From positions 2,976,002 through 3,040,001 of the forward strand of contig QCXZ01000138.1 of NCBI GenBank assembly GCA_025024175.1: a stretch of 64,000 nucleotides of DNA, read 5' to 3'. Shown one piece after another: positions 36,187 through 47,849 of this stretch (its first letter is position 1; each line of letters begins with the position of its first letter). The position numbers were made by a program, and so were the translations under genes. Under the pieces are notes generated by a model that saw only the letters and a program-made list of their open reading frames with translations, did not search any database and was not told where the DNA came from. This DNA comes from Rhyzopertha dominica. Lineage: Eukaryota > Arthropoda > Insecta > Coleoptera > Bostrichidae.

Positions 36187-37076
36187 CTACTCCGCCAAAT
36201 TGTGTTTTGTACTGGAGTTGGAATTTGATGCAAATGCCGCGTTCGAAGAGATTGAGATCCTTGGATTTCGACATTTGTGAAAGAAACAATTGAACTCTGT
36301 ATTGCAGTTCAAGTGGAAAATAAAACAGATTTCATGGCGGAAGGCTTCCCTTCTTGTCAACAAGGAGGATGAATATTCTTTAATAACATTTTTCTTTTTC
36401 TGTCTGGCTGCATATGCAGTAATCACAAGTAATATACAAACCAAGGTCTTCTTTATTTACGAGCGCACTTGGTGACAAACAAGTACACTCAACATAATGA
36501 GAAAAGCAAATATTATTGTAGCCGCAAATTTAAGTACACCTATACTGGGTGATTCGCTAAGGGCACGGGCTGTATCTTGAAAGCCCTTCAAGCTATCGCT
36601 TTGAGGTAAAAAATGATTAGATAAAAATGTACTACAGGAATTCGCTAAAACTATTTTGCAGTTCCTGACATTTTCGCTTGGAGGCGTATTTGACATCACG
36701 TTATAAATAAACGCAAATAAATCCAATATTTGTTGATAGAATATAGAAGAAAGAGAATTCTTAGAATTCCTGTCCAGTTGCCTAAAGGGTTAGCCACAAC
36801 AGTTTTTCTGGTTGCCAAATTTAGTGGATTAGGAACGATTTTACACGGATTTTCAACTGATGCGTTATTGTAAAATGTTTCAAACAAGATTTCTTCGAAC
36901 AGCAGTAANGAGCGCCATTTAAAAAAAGTGTCACGCTTTCCTCGATTTAAGTAGGGCGGTATATTTTTTTTAACTTTGTTTTGTAGGTAGGAATTGGAGT
37001 GCTGCACTCCTAAGGCGAGTGTCATTTTAGTTTTGAAACTTTTTTCATTGGTTTGTGGGCTATTATTTAAGAACAA
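36187..37076 (-). other. Stretch with three successive minus-strand open frames
   Basis: Open frames at 37076-36696 (126 codons), 36726-36457 (89 codons) and 36444-36187 (85 codons) run head to tail on the minus strand. The second ends in a hydrophobic, membrane-like segment. No family is recognised. They may be parts of a decayed element or chance. Confidence 0.25.
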
Positions 37077-37287
37077 TTGAGTTAAAAACTTGAGCTTGAT
37101 AGCTTTTCTCGTTTTTAAGTTATTGCAAAACTAGTACAGAAACACATAAACGAACAATTTGTCTAGTAACGGTTCAAATTAATTTGCACAGCCAATTACT
37201 AGTATAATTATTAATTTCTTAGACCTATTGACGAGATATTATTTTTGAGGTTAAATTGCAGCTTTGGAGGTTAAAATTAGATATCTT

Positions 37288-37870
37288 AATAATAATAACT
37301 TTATTGGTTATATTGCTGTAGAATAACCCAAAGGCGGAGTTTAGCCCACAGCTACTCTATTCAACCTTACATGAGGAAAACAAATTAAGCGGAAAAAAAT
37401 AATTTAGCAAAATGTAATTACAACTACCTATTAAGACATTATAAGTGCTTATATAGTTGCTTTGCATCAAGAATACTGTTATATACTGCAATAGAATTGT
37501 AAGAGAAACACTTTTGAAACGTGACTAAACGATGTTGTGGAAGATAAATTTTAAAACCAAATATTATAACTTCTCTAAATAGCAACATAATACCCAGCTA
37601 TGTAGGGGAAGAAACAAGCAATATATTATACACAAAAACTGGTAAGTTATATTTGTAAACACCTTCAATTCTCATCCGACCCAATTCATTTGTTTTTGTC
37701 GACACACGATCATACTTTTTAATTCGATATATAAATCGACAGCAACTACTTTGTTGTTGTTGTTACTTTTGAAAAACTTTGAGTCAGTCGAAATGCAAAT
37801 TAAATTAAACTCTATTGAATAAATTAGGAAGATAATTGCTCGATTATGTGTGGTGTGCATACTATTTTGT
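37288..37870 (-). mobile_element. Non-LTR retrotransposon 3' end
   Basis: On the minus strand an AATAAA signal (37305-37300) is followed directly by GTTATTATTATTA, the (TTA)n tail arrangement also seen on the LINE at 6690-7800. Upstream, a GC-richer patch at 37330-37370 and a short frame at 37860-37672 could be its 3' untranslated region and last codons. Reverse-transcriptase similarity is too weak to claim. Confidence 0.45.
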
Positions 37871-38320
37871 TAATAACTTTAGACAAAGAAATATGAACCT
37901 CCGGTTTTCACCACAGATTTTTGCTAAATAATAGCCTACAAAACAAAGCTAAAAACGGTATGTTGTTCCACTTAATTTTTTTCGCGAACAAAGAAGAATG
38001 TTACTTTTTTGTAATTTTGTATGTGGTGTGTACTGTCCTGGCTATAACTTCAAAACGAGAAGGGTTATCCACTTCAGGTTTTTGCCAAAGCTTTTTTTAA
38101 ATAATCTTAAAAATAAAGTGAGAAAAGTTTCTGGTCCGAGTTAGTTTTTCTTCAGATATCAAGACTTTTTTTTATCCAGTGTCTTGTGTGTATTATTTTG
38201 GAAATAATTTCAAAACTATAAACGACTTGATTGCGTTTTTCGACGCCCTTTTTCTTATAAAATATCCTACAAAAAAGTAAAAAAATTATACTATCTTATT
38301 TAAAATTTTTGGATAATTGA
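37846..38320. repeat. Degenerate tandem repeat, ~165-bp unit, about three copies
   Basis: A block containing TGGTGTGxAT, then AATAACTTxxAAA, then GGTTTTxxCC, then a TAAATAAT.CCTACAAAA segment recurs starting near 37851, 38022 and 38183. Spacing is about 171 and 161 bp. Copies are well diverged. The unit has no recognised origin. Confidence 0.6.
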
Positions 38321-39619
38321 GGAAAGTATGTAGCCCTATACTACTACTTACAGAAACCAATTTTGGAACAATTTACCAGTAAGATTAATCCTCTTGAAAC
38401 TTCTTCTAAAACGAGTAGTTGAAGGTATTTTGCTTTGAATAGGTATATAAAATTAAAGGTAAGGAGACTCCGATTAGCAACCAGGCCTAGAAAATAATTT
38501 TCTATTAAAAAATCTTGTAAATCCACGATGCATCGTATGAATATGTAAGTAACAGAAGAGCTTATAAATAAGCTGTTTACTTAAGCGCTGCAAATTAAGT
38601 ACATTAAAAAAATTCTACCGTTTTCCTTTTTGACGTGTTAGCCTATCGTTGGCAAGAATGTAAAACGCCCCATTCTCACACATCACCTACGGAGTCGGAC
38701 ACCGGCAACTTGATTATGTCGTAACTCCCTCCAGGGATAAACGAGAACGCGTATCATATTCATAACACGGGTACAATTAGCATCAATTTATAATTTCAGA
38801 GTTTACCACTACGCAACTTGCTCAATTACCTCTAGATTGTTTGCAACATGCAAAACCACCAACGTAGGTCCGAAATGTTTAGAACGATGAGCGAAAGTTA
38901 AGGGTCACGTTAGAGAAAACAAATTATTATTTCAAGCCAACAACAGCAGCTGCAGGTGACCTTCAATAATAAATGTTAATATAACCTTTACTATCTCTCG
39001 TTTACTGGTAATTCTAATGTTTCAACTTGTGTGTGTTCTAGCAGCATTTCTTCTAAGATAGCGTTAATTTTCTGCTACTGAAAAGTTAACCAGTTGATTC
39101 TGTTTTATATATTTGAAAAAGTCGTACCATATTGCATGAATGCTTCATCGTATACTAGTAACCCTTATGAAACTCATTCGTCTTTTAGTGCTACTACTGT
39201 CAAGCAATATGCTACAGACTTTCTATGTATATATTGTAAAATTTACGCTAAAGTTATACCAATTCACATCGGTGTGGATGGGGCTTCTGATTTACTGAGT
39301 TGAATCTTTCAGATATCGCACTAAGGATTCTATTCATTGAGCTGAATCACTCAATCAGCATTCCATATGACTCATGAACCATAAGTCCAGGCTAATAACT
39401 AATATACATGTCACTCATGTGTAATCTAAGATTCACTATTCACTAGTATAGTAAGATGTGAAATACGGACCATAAGACATGGTTAGTAGGATATTCAAAC
39501 AAGACGCGACTTCTCATATACATAATTACGATCGAACTTCCTTAAGTTTTATTAGAATTTGCGTTCATAATACCGCTAGACATCTAAAAATCTCAGCAAG
39601 AAAGACACAACTACATGTT
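38321..39619. other. Intronic stretch, nothing recognised
   Basis: AT-rich with a small GC-richer patch at 38640-38720. No gene or element supported. Confidence 0.45.
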
Positions 39620-40330
39620 CATAAAGGCTTTCGACGCCACAAGCGTTAATTTCTACCCGCCATGTTGTATTCCCATTCAACCCCAACAGCACGAGTCGCC
39701 ACTGGAAGATTTACGGTTATATCACGCACGTGCCTCCTTGTATACACTTAAAGGGAGTTGTATCGCATATCGGCGATCGACGACGCAGAAGTTCTCAAAA
39801 AAAAGTTAACGTTCCTTTCGGGGGCGCCTTTACGGTTTTATTATAGTTAGTGTCTAAGAGTGAATCTGAGAAAGACCGCCCCAGGATTTAAACCTCTTTT
39901 ATGAGCCCCTTTCGCGACTTAAATTTCCCCTTACTGTTCCTGTACATAATTCACTCGACACACCGTTCGCATGGAATATAATACATAAGCGATAAAACGA
40001 AACAGGCCCGACATCGATCCGGTTATATAGGATATATCGAATAAGTATGCCAGTGGGCCGACTTGCCGTTCGAAATAAATGATTACAAAAGTTTTTATGC
40101 TGACCGGATATCATGCGGGCTTCCGTCCCATTTTGATCCGCTTATATATAATAAAGTGGAAGAGCATTTTTACGAGAGGCGATGATTTCCCTAATTCAGA
40201 TACAGCGGAGACGCTTTTTTTTACCATTGCAATAAAAGCACAAGCTTTTTCGTCTTCCCTTTCGGCTCTATTATTTCGTGCACAGAGTGTGCGCATAGTT
40301 GAATATGCTGGAAGCAAATTAAATTTAAAT
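39620..40330. other. GC-richer island, partly duplicated at 42.9 kb
   Basis: High-GC, apparently noncoding sequence. Its right part (about 40150-40300) is related to 42863-43020: both contain ATTTCCCTAA, GCGGAGACGCTTTTTT and TTTTTCGTCTTC-like blocks in the same order. Confidence 0.35.
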
Positions 40331-42289
40331 ACAATAAGAAAGGAATGTTTAAAAAATATTGTGGGCTTCTAGTTAAGATTGAACAGAACAACTCGTTTCA
40401 ATGATTTCATTCTTTAAATATAAGCCACCGCCGAATCAAAATCAAGAATAGATTCTTAAAATTCATATGGACAGCAGTTTGCGGATACCAAACAATATAC
40501 ATAGATGCAAGAATAATAAATGCGCGACACTTATGCCATCTATTGGCGATTAATAATGCCACCCACCCGTCTCTATGGGGAACCTGTGCTCTGAACGGTA
40601 GCCCACTTCGTTGCGGTCTGTCGAGCGTCATATTTATATATTATTACACGGCACGCTTACCGCTTTCATTTTTGGGGAATTATTCGCGGTTAAGGTGAAA
40701 TTAAATAAAAATTTGAGATTCAAAACATGCATATTAAAAAAAAAAGATGCACTTTCCCAACCGCTAAACGCTATAAAAAGATCCTGATTCAATGATATTG
40801 TATGCGAATGCAACGCTCAATTATTCTGCTTCGTTGGTGTTGCCAGGGAAATGCGAATATGCTTTTTACGCAGATTCAGATACAAACTGAGATTTAATAT
40901 TCAGTCGCACTCAAGAGTCGCGAATCAAACCTTCTATGGCACCGGTAACGCGAACACTTGGATTTTGGCTCAATTGAAAGAGATTGAGGATCGAATCTTA
41001 TGACTCAAATCGTGGATTCTATTGTTTGAATTAAATTATTCGTGAACGACCCACCCCTACTTCTGAACTTTCCGATGATATATCCTAGAGTTTGTTCATT
41101 TTAACCTCTATATATTACTGTTTTTTTATACCTCCCGAAATAATTATATCAGATACCAGACCTAAGAGTAATTCCATATTACCAAAAGAACTACGCTCAC
41201 GGTATAATGTCTTTATGTAAAAAATACGCCAAAATCTATTTTCTGTCGCTGTGGCGACATATATAATGGTACTTTGCATATCTATATAGGGCAAATAACC
41301 AAACAAGACCAGACAATTTAAAATAGCCAACGGATGACAAGGCTTAACCCTATAATTACACATAATCCAGAAAATTTAAACAAAAACGTATTCTTGTTTA
41401 ATCTGTTGATGTCATATATTGACATCTGTCAATTTTAATAAATGGGAAAAATACATATTCACGCACTTTCCAGTAACCAATTTCTAAAAAAAATTAACCA
41501 TCAAAATCTAGAAACAACATCTTCTTCCAACAATATGGAATAGCCGCAAAACAGTGCAAGTAGGCCACACAGGAATTCAATAAATTGGTATTAATTTTTC
41601 ATCGCAAATTCGAAAATGCCATACAATGAACCAATTGTGTAATTTCCTGTTAAAACTACTTTATTTTACACAATCTACAATTAAAATATCTTTATATTAC
41701 AGGTGTACAACTAAAGGTTGCGCCCTTTAAAATTTCAGATTTTAAAAATAAGTAAACTTTAATATGAAGGAGGACTCAATTTTATTTTAGTTTGGTAATT
41801 ATTTCTGCCACTTTATTTATTTATTTAGATACCAATACTTTCATTGTATGTATATACAACCATGGTTTTATTTTGGAAGATCGATTTTCTTGAGAATCAT
41901 GAAATTATTTAAGGCTGAACACTATCGCTCAAGTTGTAAACAAAATTTTTGTGTTGTGGATTTATTAAGAAATGTTATCTCATCCGCATTTAGGCTAAAG
42001 TAGTAATATTGTTATCATATACAAAGTTTCTGCTTGATTCAGTATCCATTTAATTCAATAACTAAGTTGAATAATCAACAATAATAAAAATTCCTAATTT
42101 TAAAAAAGGTTTATATTTTTTTAGCAAAAAAAGCTAGTAGAAACCTTCTGCAAAAATAACTCCTACGCCAACGTGAGTGTAAGGCCCTTGTTAGATGTTA
42201 CTTTCAAAATTTGAGAAAACAGGTTTTGTTACAAACAAAAAAAAACACCGTCTTAAATGACGCTGTTAAAATTGTTGTTAATCGTCTTT
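40331..42289. other. AT-rich intronic stretch, nothing recognised
   Basis: A poly-A tract at about 40735-40746 and a minus-strand frame at 41363-41115 (82 codons) without secure similarity. No further features. Confidence 0.4.
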
Positions 42290-42790
42290 TATGAGATAAC
42301 AGGCAATCTGTGATGAAAATTGCTTAAAAATATGGCGCCTTAAACAGTAGTCTCCATAGAATTGTCAAAAATCATAAGTTGCATCCGCACAGAACAAAAC
42401 TTTTCCAAAAATTAAGCAGTTTAAGTTTTAAAGTAATGATTGGTGATAATTATTTGCAGTTGTTAGAAGACCTTATTGAGCCCTCAATCACTCAAGTACG
42501 GAGGAGGACGCAAATCTCTAAGAAAATTAACTTTTCTTTCTCACCAATATCATGTACGGGTGCGCAGCTTCTTAGATGCTCGTTTTACCAGATAATGTGA
42601 GCTTTGAAGGTCCCAGCGAAGGTTCAGATAGGTCGCCCAATTTATTATCATTGAAAATACACGGTTTATGCTACACTACCCAAATCTAATTAAATGTCCG
42701 AAATGTTGAAAAAAGTAAGAAAGGCTGTTGAAAATCGATTGTACTATTGTACACAAATTGTCATGTTAAAATGAACTGTGTTTTTATAAC
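42290..42790 (+). pseudogene. Mariner/IS630-type transposase relic with internal deletion
   Basis: Blocks in order across frames: SLHRIVKNHKLHPHRTKLFQKL (42355-42418, the end of the DNA-binding region, usually RIL..KLHPY), then directly GDNYLQLLEDLIEP (42444-42485) from the catalytic domain, HVRVRSFLDARFT (42550-42590) after the second Asp block, and VYATLPKS...LKKVRKAVENRL (42668-42740) at the C-terminus. The jump from HTH to catalytic domain shows an internal deletion. Confidence 0.6.
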
Positions 42791-42862
42791 CAGTCTTGCA
42801 GACTTGCACAAAATCGGAGATTTTTTCGACTGTACATTTATTCCAACTTTGACTCACCTGCA

Positions 42863-43340
42863 TAACAAAGTGGGGCAGCGTGTTTAAGAAAGACACTAAT
42901 TTCCCTAACTCGAACATAGTAGCGCAGCGGAGACGCTTTTTTCTATATTATCCCAGTAAAATCCGCCGCGGTTTTTGTCTTCGTTTTGAATCTATTTATT
43001 CCGTATATTCGCACGATAATGGAGTTTGCCGAATAAGACTGAGCGCGAAGTTTATCTTGTCCGGGGTTGTTGGAGTCCGGCCGCTTGAGAACTAAAATGG
43101 AGGTAAACAGCGAGCCCAGCTACTTACCATCCCGAGTTACAGATTATGGGCGAAAGGACACCGACACCGTTTCAGGGTTAGAATGAGGGGCACCGGGCGG
43201 TAGATGAGCCGTTGGTTATACGGCGGACGATCTTATAAACGCAGTTTGGGGGCATTACCTCTCGAGGGGGAGAACGTACTGCGAGGAATAGCAACTGGAT
43301 GTTTGTATTAGCGCGGCGAGTTTCATGGAAAGACAGATTT
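42863..43340. other. GC-richer island related to 40.15-40.3 kb
   Basis: The left 160 bp share ordered blocks with 40150-40300. The rest is CpG-rich and unique. A GTAAGT motif on the minus strand at about 43128-43123 could be a splice donor, but no coding frame leads into it. Confidence 0.3.
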
Positions 43341-43483
43341 AGTGGCCAATATCTCACATTTCTTTTTACTGAAGTTGCTAGCGAAATAAACCTAAATTCC
43401 GTACGAAGCAGGATAAGGAAAGTATTGAAGACTTAGCCTCACTTCATTAAAGCAAATTCGAAAATTAATTGAAGCATTCAAAT

Positions 43484-43594
43484 GCATGTCTGTGCTATGC
43501 TGTCTGCACCACAACCAATTACAGATAGACCTATTTCGCTAATATTATAGCTCATTAGTGTAGTTTAGGTCTAGTGCAGTCAACATCGCACAGA
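43484..43594. repeat. Single unit of the dispersed fold-back repeat
   Basis: Starts GCATGTCTGTGCTATGCTGT and includes CAGATAGACCTATTTCGCT and TAGTTTAGGTCTAGTGCAGT. It matches the left arm plus loop of 9304-9499 in the same orientation, more than 34 kb away, with about one difference per ten bases. Confidence 0.7.
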
Positions 43595-44434
43595 ACTAGT
43601 TTTTCCTGTATATTAAAGGATCGGTATGACGTTGAAACATGTTTTCACAAAAGCGATATTTTACACTACCAACCCTTACTTGCAAAATGATATTAAGGCT
43701 GTTGTTTTATATACTTTCTGGTCCAGTATGACACACCATTAATGTGGATCAATCTGTATGACCCAACATAAAATTTCGTGGTACTAAGAGTATGTAGTAG
43801 GTTCTTAATTCAACAGTTAGGCAAATGCATACAAACAAGAATTCCATGCTATCCGAATGTAATGTCCCTGTTTATATTTAAAGATATGTAGATCAGTACG
43901 TCCATATATCTGTCAACGGGTAAACAGCTTATAAAGTAGCACGAGCAGTGCGTGCCATTTTATTTTAAAACCAGTTTTGTTTTAGTTCGGCTTTAGAAAC
44001 ACTATAGAAATCCCATGTCAAAGCGTTGATACAACTGCTATAGATGCTGTTGATACCATCCGTTTCATATTTTGCTGTTTTTCCCTCCTATTTAATCCAT
44101 CTAATTTTGTACACAAATTCTTCTCTTTTTGCTTTGTTTACAGACGCGTCCAAGAATGTTTCTGTTTTTGCTTTAAATCAGCAAGATCTGCAGGGTGATT
44201 TTAGCTAAAACTATACCAGACAAATTGGGAACAGTATTTTATATTCCTAAATTCCTCGAAATGAGGCGGAGGGGGTTCACTTTACAAATAAAAACAAATT
44301 TAGCTATAAAATGCATAGTAGTAGTAGTAGTAGAACGTCAATTTTTATGTATTTCATTGCAATTAAAAGATTTGTTTCAACTATTTCTATCTAGGTGCAT
44401 GGTAACTATACCGCAATGTTAAATCACTCAATAT
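43595..44434. other. Intronic stretch with a GTA microsatellite
   Basis: AT-rich. A (TAG)n microsatellite lies at about 44315-44332. Small open frames are unconvincing. Confidence 0.4.
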
Positions 44435-44504
44435 TGCCGGCCTTGGGAGTCCAGTCCTGGACCCATGATTGCGGGTTCGAATCCCGCCTGGGGCATGACT
44501 TTTT
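44435..44504 (+). ncRNA. tRNA-like sequence with pol III box B and terminator
   Basis: GCGGGTTCGAATCCCGC at 44471-44487 is a perfect tRNA T-arm with the box B core GGTTCGAATCC. It is followed by a GGGGCA acceptor-like end at 44490-44495 that pairs partly with TGCC at 44435, and by TTTTT at 44500-44504. The part that should hold D and anticodon arms is instead a hairpin, TGGG-A-GTCCAG-TC-CTGGACCCA (44444-44465), so no canonical anticodon arm forms and the whole is only about 61 nt. It is a tRNA pseudogene or the head of a tRNA-derived SINE rather than a working tRNA. Confidence 0.45.
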
Positions 44505-44649
44505 ATGAATGTCCCTTATATACAAGAAGTTTCACAAGTGATAATGAACTCAACAGAATCGTAAACGCAATTCATAACACATTTTAAAGCAAATATAGTT
44601 ATTTTATTTGCGGTATTTATTAAAAATCAAAATGTATTCAAACGACGAA

Positions 44650-45545
44650 AAACTCATATTATTTTAATTTATGGAGAATGAATTAAAAATTCTTGCTGAT
44701 GCTCATTTACAGGTGTAAAATAGGAGAGAACCTGCCGATACAAATTTTAAGAGACTTTAAGTAACTTCCAGTAGAAACTGACCGCCACAAAAAACTCAAG
44801 AGAAAGGCACTGAAAGTGAATTTAAAGTTCTGGAAATAATCGATAAAAACCGTCATATCAGCCAAAGAATAGTCTGGCGAGTTTAGTCTTTCACCAGTAC
44901 ACAGAATAGCATAGGCAATAAATTCCAGCCACATCACATGCAATTAAAAACACGATTAATTATCCTAAAAGACAAGCTTCTTCTAACCTTTCCCGAGAAA
45001 ACCAAAACTTGAATACCAGATTTTATGAAAACATTTCATTTTCAGATGAAGCAACATTTGCTAATAAATTTATATTAATTATCTAAATGATATGCGCTAG
45101 ATATTCCTTGTTGAATTCGAGGACATCCATCCACAACCAATCATTGTGGCTTATTTTTTTCACAATAATTTAAACGGGAATACTTTTACGAAGCATTTTA
45201 CTAATAAACATATAAATATAAATTTACAAATGAAACGAGATCTACGATTCCAGCAAGATAGGACATCAGCGCATTACCATAGGGTAGCGCAAAATCATCT
45301 TAATTTGGTTTTAGCAACTAATAGAGAGCAAAAAAGTCATTTAATCATTGATCACCTATACAAGTCCAGATCTTAAGCCTTTGGTTTTGTATTGTAAAGG
45401 AACATGTTTATCAAACGATAGTGAAGAACATTTCGAAAACAATAAGATACGTGATGTATGTAGATCCGTCATACCAGAAATGTTAATACCTGTTAAAAGG
45501 TCACCACCCACTGTTTCTATATAAGCAGAGCGATAACGAGTCGTA
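44650..45545 (+). pseudogene. Mariner/IS630-type transposase relic
   Basis: Blocks in order across frames: VLEIIDKNRHISQRIVWRV (44830-44886, HTH), KFQPHHMQLKTRL (44918-44957), FSDEATFANKF (45042-45075, first catalytic Asp), YFFHNNLNGNTFTKHF (45152-45199), RFQQDRTSAHYHRV (45245-45290, second Asp), SPIQVQILSL-like third block (45350-45380) and IRDVCRSVIPEML (45450-45487). Nearly the whole protein is present but broken by stops and frameshifts. Related relics lie at 42.3 kb and, more distantly, at 1-330 and 47.85 kb. Confidence 0.75.
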
Positions 45546-45599
45546 CTCCTATGCTTTTGGAGCGAATGGACATGACGCTTGGAAGGTGTTTGTTTTGGT

Positions 45600-45810
45600 T
45601 TGAAGGCTTCCGTGGTTGTTGTCGATGACATGTTGTTTTCCGGGCTGGTTTCCACGTTACTTATTTGCTCTTGACGTTTCAACACTCATGTCGGTGCCTT
45701 CTTTAGAAGTTTCAGGGCTACTTCTGAGGCAGGCACCGACATGAGGGACGAAACGTCAAGACCATATAAGCAAAGTGGGAAGCAGTTCGGAAAACTACAT
45801 GTCAATGTAT
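45600..45810. repeat. Two head-to-head copies of a Penelope-type hammerhead-like repeat
   Basis: A minus-strand copy (about 45708-45612) and a plus-strand copy (about 45708-45808) of a ~95-bp sequence meet head to head. About 40-nt arms at 45669-45708 and 45722-45760 form a near palindrome. Both contain the order CTGAGG(A/C), stem, GAAACGTCAAG, a hammerhead-ribozyme-like core reported in Penelope-like elements, followed by a conserved GTGG(G/A)AA.CAG..CGGAAAAC segment. A third copy lies at 61740. Confidence 0.6.
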
Positions 45811-46099
45811 CTGTTGTAGGCATATAATATGTTATACTACCCTTGCGAAGCCGGGGCGGAGAATAAGGTTGAATACAGTACTAGTGTTGTTGGCTTTGCC
45901 TTTCTCAAAACATGCTTTTAATGGAAGCCAACCAACTTAACAAAAAATCTAACTTTCTTGATGCAGTGATTACATNGAAGAGGTCTATGCAGGACTTTTT
46001 TCCTTCCTTTTATTGAATAAGTTGGATATGGCTGAAAAACAATAATCAAAATTCTTAAAACTTCTTTTAGAAGTTTCGCATTTAATACCACCTGTATTT

Positions 46100-46700
46100 A
46101 GGCTACCGCGTGTCCGGAAATTACCTTTGCAGAACACGGATTTGACGCGCGTGGGCACTTCCGTATCATTTAGACGGGGGTATTTCATTGGCATTCGGCC
46201 GGCTGCAGTGGTGTGGGTGTCGAGAACGAGACCGCCAGGGATAGCTGGATGTTTGCGGTTCAGAGGGACAATGTGCCTCGGCAATATATTTTATTTTAAA
46301 TCCTCGGCGGGAGTTAAACGGCAAAAAGCTTATCAAGATGGGGGTTATGTGCGAAATCTCAGACGCACTTGAATAAGGTTTAACCCATTGTCTAAGGGCT
46401 GCGTAATCGTTATACACGCTATTCATGCTCCCTTTCTGTTCGGATATCCTGCGTTGCCATGTTTACAGTTCCATCCCGCGCACATTCATTCGGGTTATTA
46501 CTCATTGTTCGGTATGAAATTTTCTGGGTCGGCTTTTTGTTGTCCTTTCTTGTGGAATTTCGCTATAGGCATTCGGGATCATGCCAAATGTAGACGGTAT
46601 GAAAATTTATGAGCGGATTCCAGTTAGCGGGACAAAGTAATTTTCGGTTTGGAATCAGGTTTGGACGGACGATTGTTTTGGAACAATTAAACGTCCTCTG
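46100..46700. other. GC-richer island (candidate conserved noncoding DNA)
   Basis: High-GC, CpG-bearing unique sequence with overlapping frames on both strands (45985-46612) and no recognised protein. Candidate intronic regulatory DNA. Confidence 0.35.
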
Positions 46701-47849
46701 CCTGCTCAGCATAACGCAATAACTGCACGAATCGGTATAATGAATTTCTCCCTCTTATGTTATTGTGTTTTCGCAAGCTCACATACAGTTTTCACAGCTG
46801 CTGTTGAAGGCTATTTCTCTTTACAGTTTTAATGCTAAAAGCGTGGTATTAATATTGTTTAATATACACTCCGTTCTGTAGAAAATCATTTTTTGCATTT
46901 GTATTCGATTTTATAGTTATTTCAATAGATACAGACAATTTTATCCTGGTACAGCTGCCACTGTTCTTCCGCAGCGTAGTACCGTGTGTGTTCCTTAAAA
47001 TCTAAACCATCCAGAATAATATGCAAAGCTTAAGCTTTGCTAATGTTGTCTCTTACAGACTTTTTGCGAGAATTGTATTCTTTTCCTCCATATTTTGAAA
47101 TAAATTCGAAAAAGCTTTGTATTCAAAAACATAAATGGATATCAAAAAGTGTTTCATTTTTCAGTTAAGTAAAGAAAAACGGCCAGACATTATCCACTGC
47201 GCTATCGGATCTAGTAATTAAATAAACGCAGAACTTATTCAAAAGTCAATGTATTCTAAAAAAAAATCTTCAAGTCTATTTTTCACAGTCACATTAAATA
47301 TGCGTGTAGCCTGAAAATTGTCTCTGAGAAATAATATTTGCGAATGTTTGATTCATCTTATTTGGAATATCCTCTGTTTGGTTTAGTTTGTGGAACTATT
47401 CTGGTAAGTTTTTCGAATTTCTTTCGACAGTGTAGGTTGTAGTAGCAACGTAAACCTTTTATCTGTAGTGTTGATTCCATGCCTTATTTCTGTATTTTCT
47501 TCAGACTTTTTTTCTTAATCTCAACATTTTAGAGTAATCTAATAATATAAATCATTGTGACCATGCGAATTTCCAATCAATGCAAGCAATAGAGTTACGT
47601 TTCTACTGAAATATACACTCACGAACCAAAATCTCTAAAAGTTTTACCGGGTTCCGTACACCTATTGTTTCATATGATTATACAAGAAATTCATATCGAC
47701 TTCTGCTTAATTTTAAAAGGTTGCGCGGAAATATGAGCATAATTGTAGCACAATATGTTCTTGTACCGTACAAATTGTATACAATTGTTTAACTACTACC
47801 TGTAGATCGCCATTCACGTGTACTTCCAAGTTCTCTTTACCTCCACCGC
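46701..47849. other. Intronic stretch with a perfect 18-bp palindrome
   Basis: AT-rich. GCAAAGCTTAAGCTTTGC at 47023-47040 is a perfect palindrome. No gene recognised. Confidence 0.45.

Noticed and set aside
36187..37076. Minus-strand frames as a gene encoding a membrane protein
   Set aside because: One hydrophobic tail segment is not enough. The frames are broken by stops and match no family.
43123..43128. GTAAGT donor on the minus strand as an exon end
   Set aside because: No coding frame or matching acceptor-bounded exon precedes it. A six-base match alone is expected by chance.
44435..44495. Genuine tRNA gene
   Set aside because: The T-arm is perfect but there is no D-arm or anticodon arm and the length is about 61 nt.
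45356..45685. 109-codon minus-strand open frame
   Set aside because: It runs through the hammerhead-like repeat and the mariner relic on the other strand, so it is a shadow of repeat sequence.
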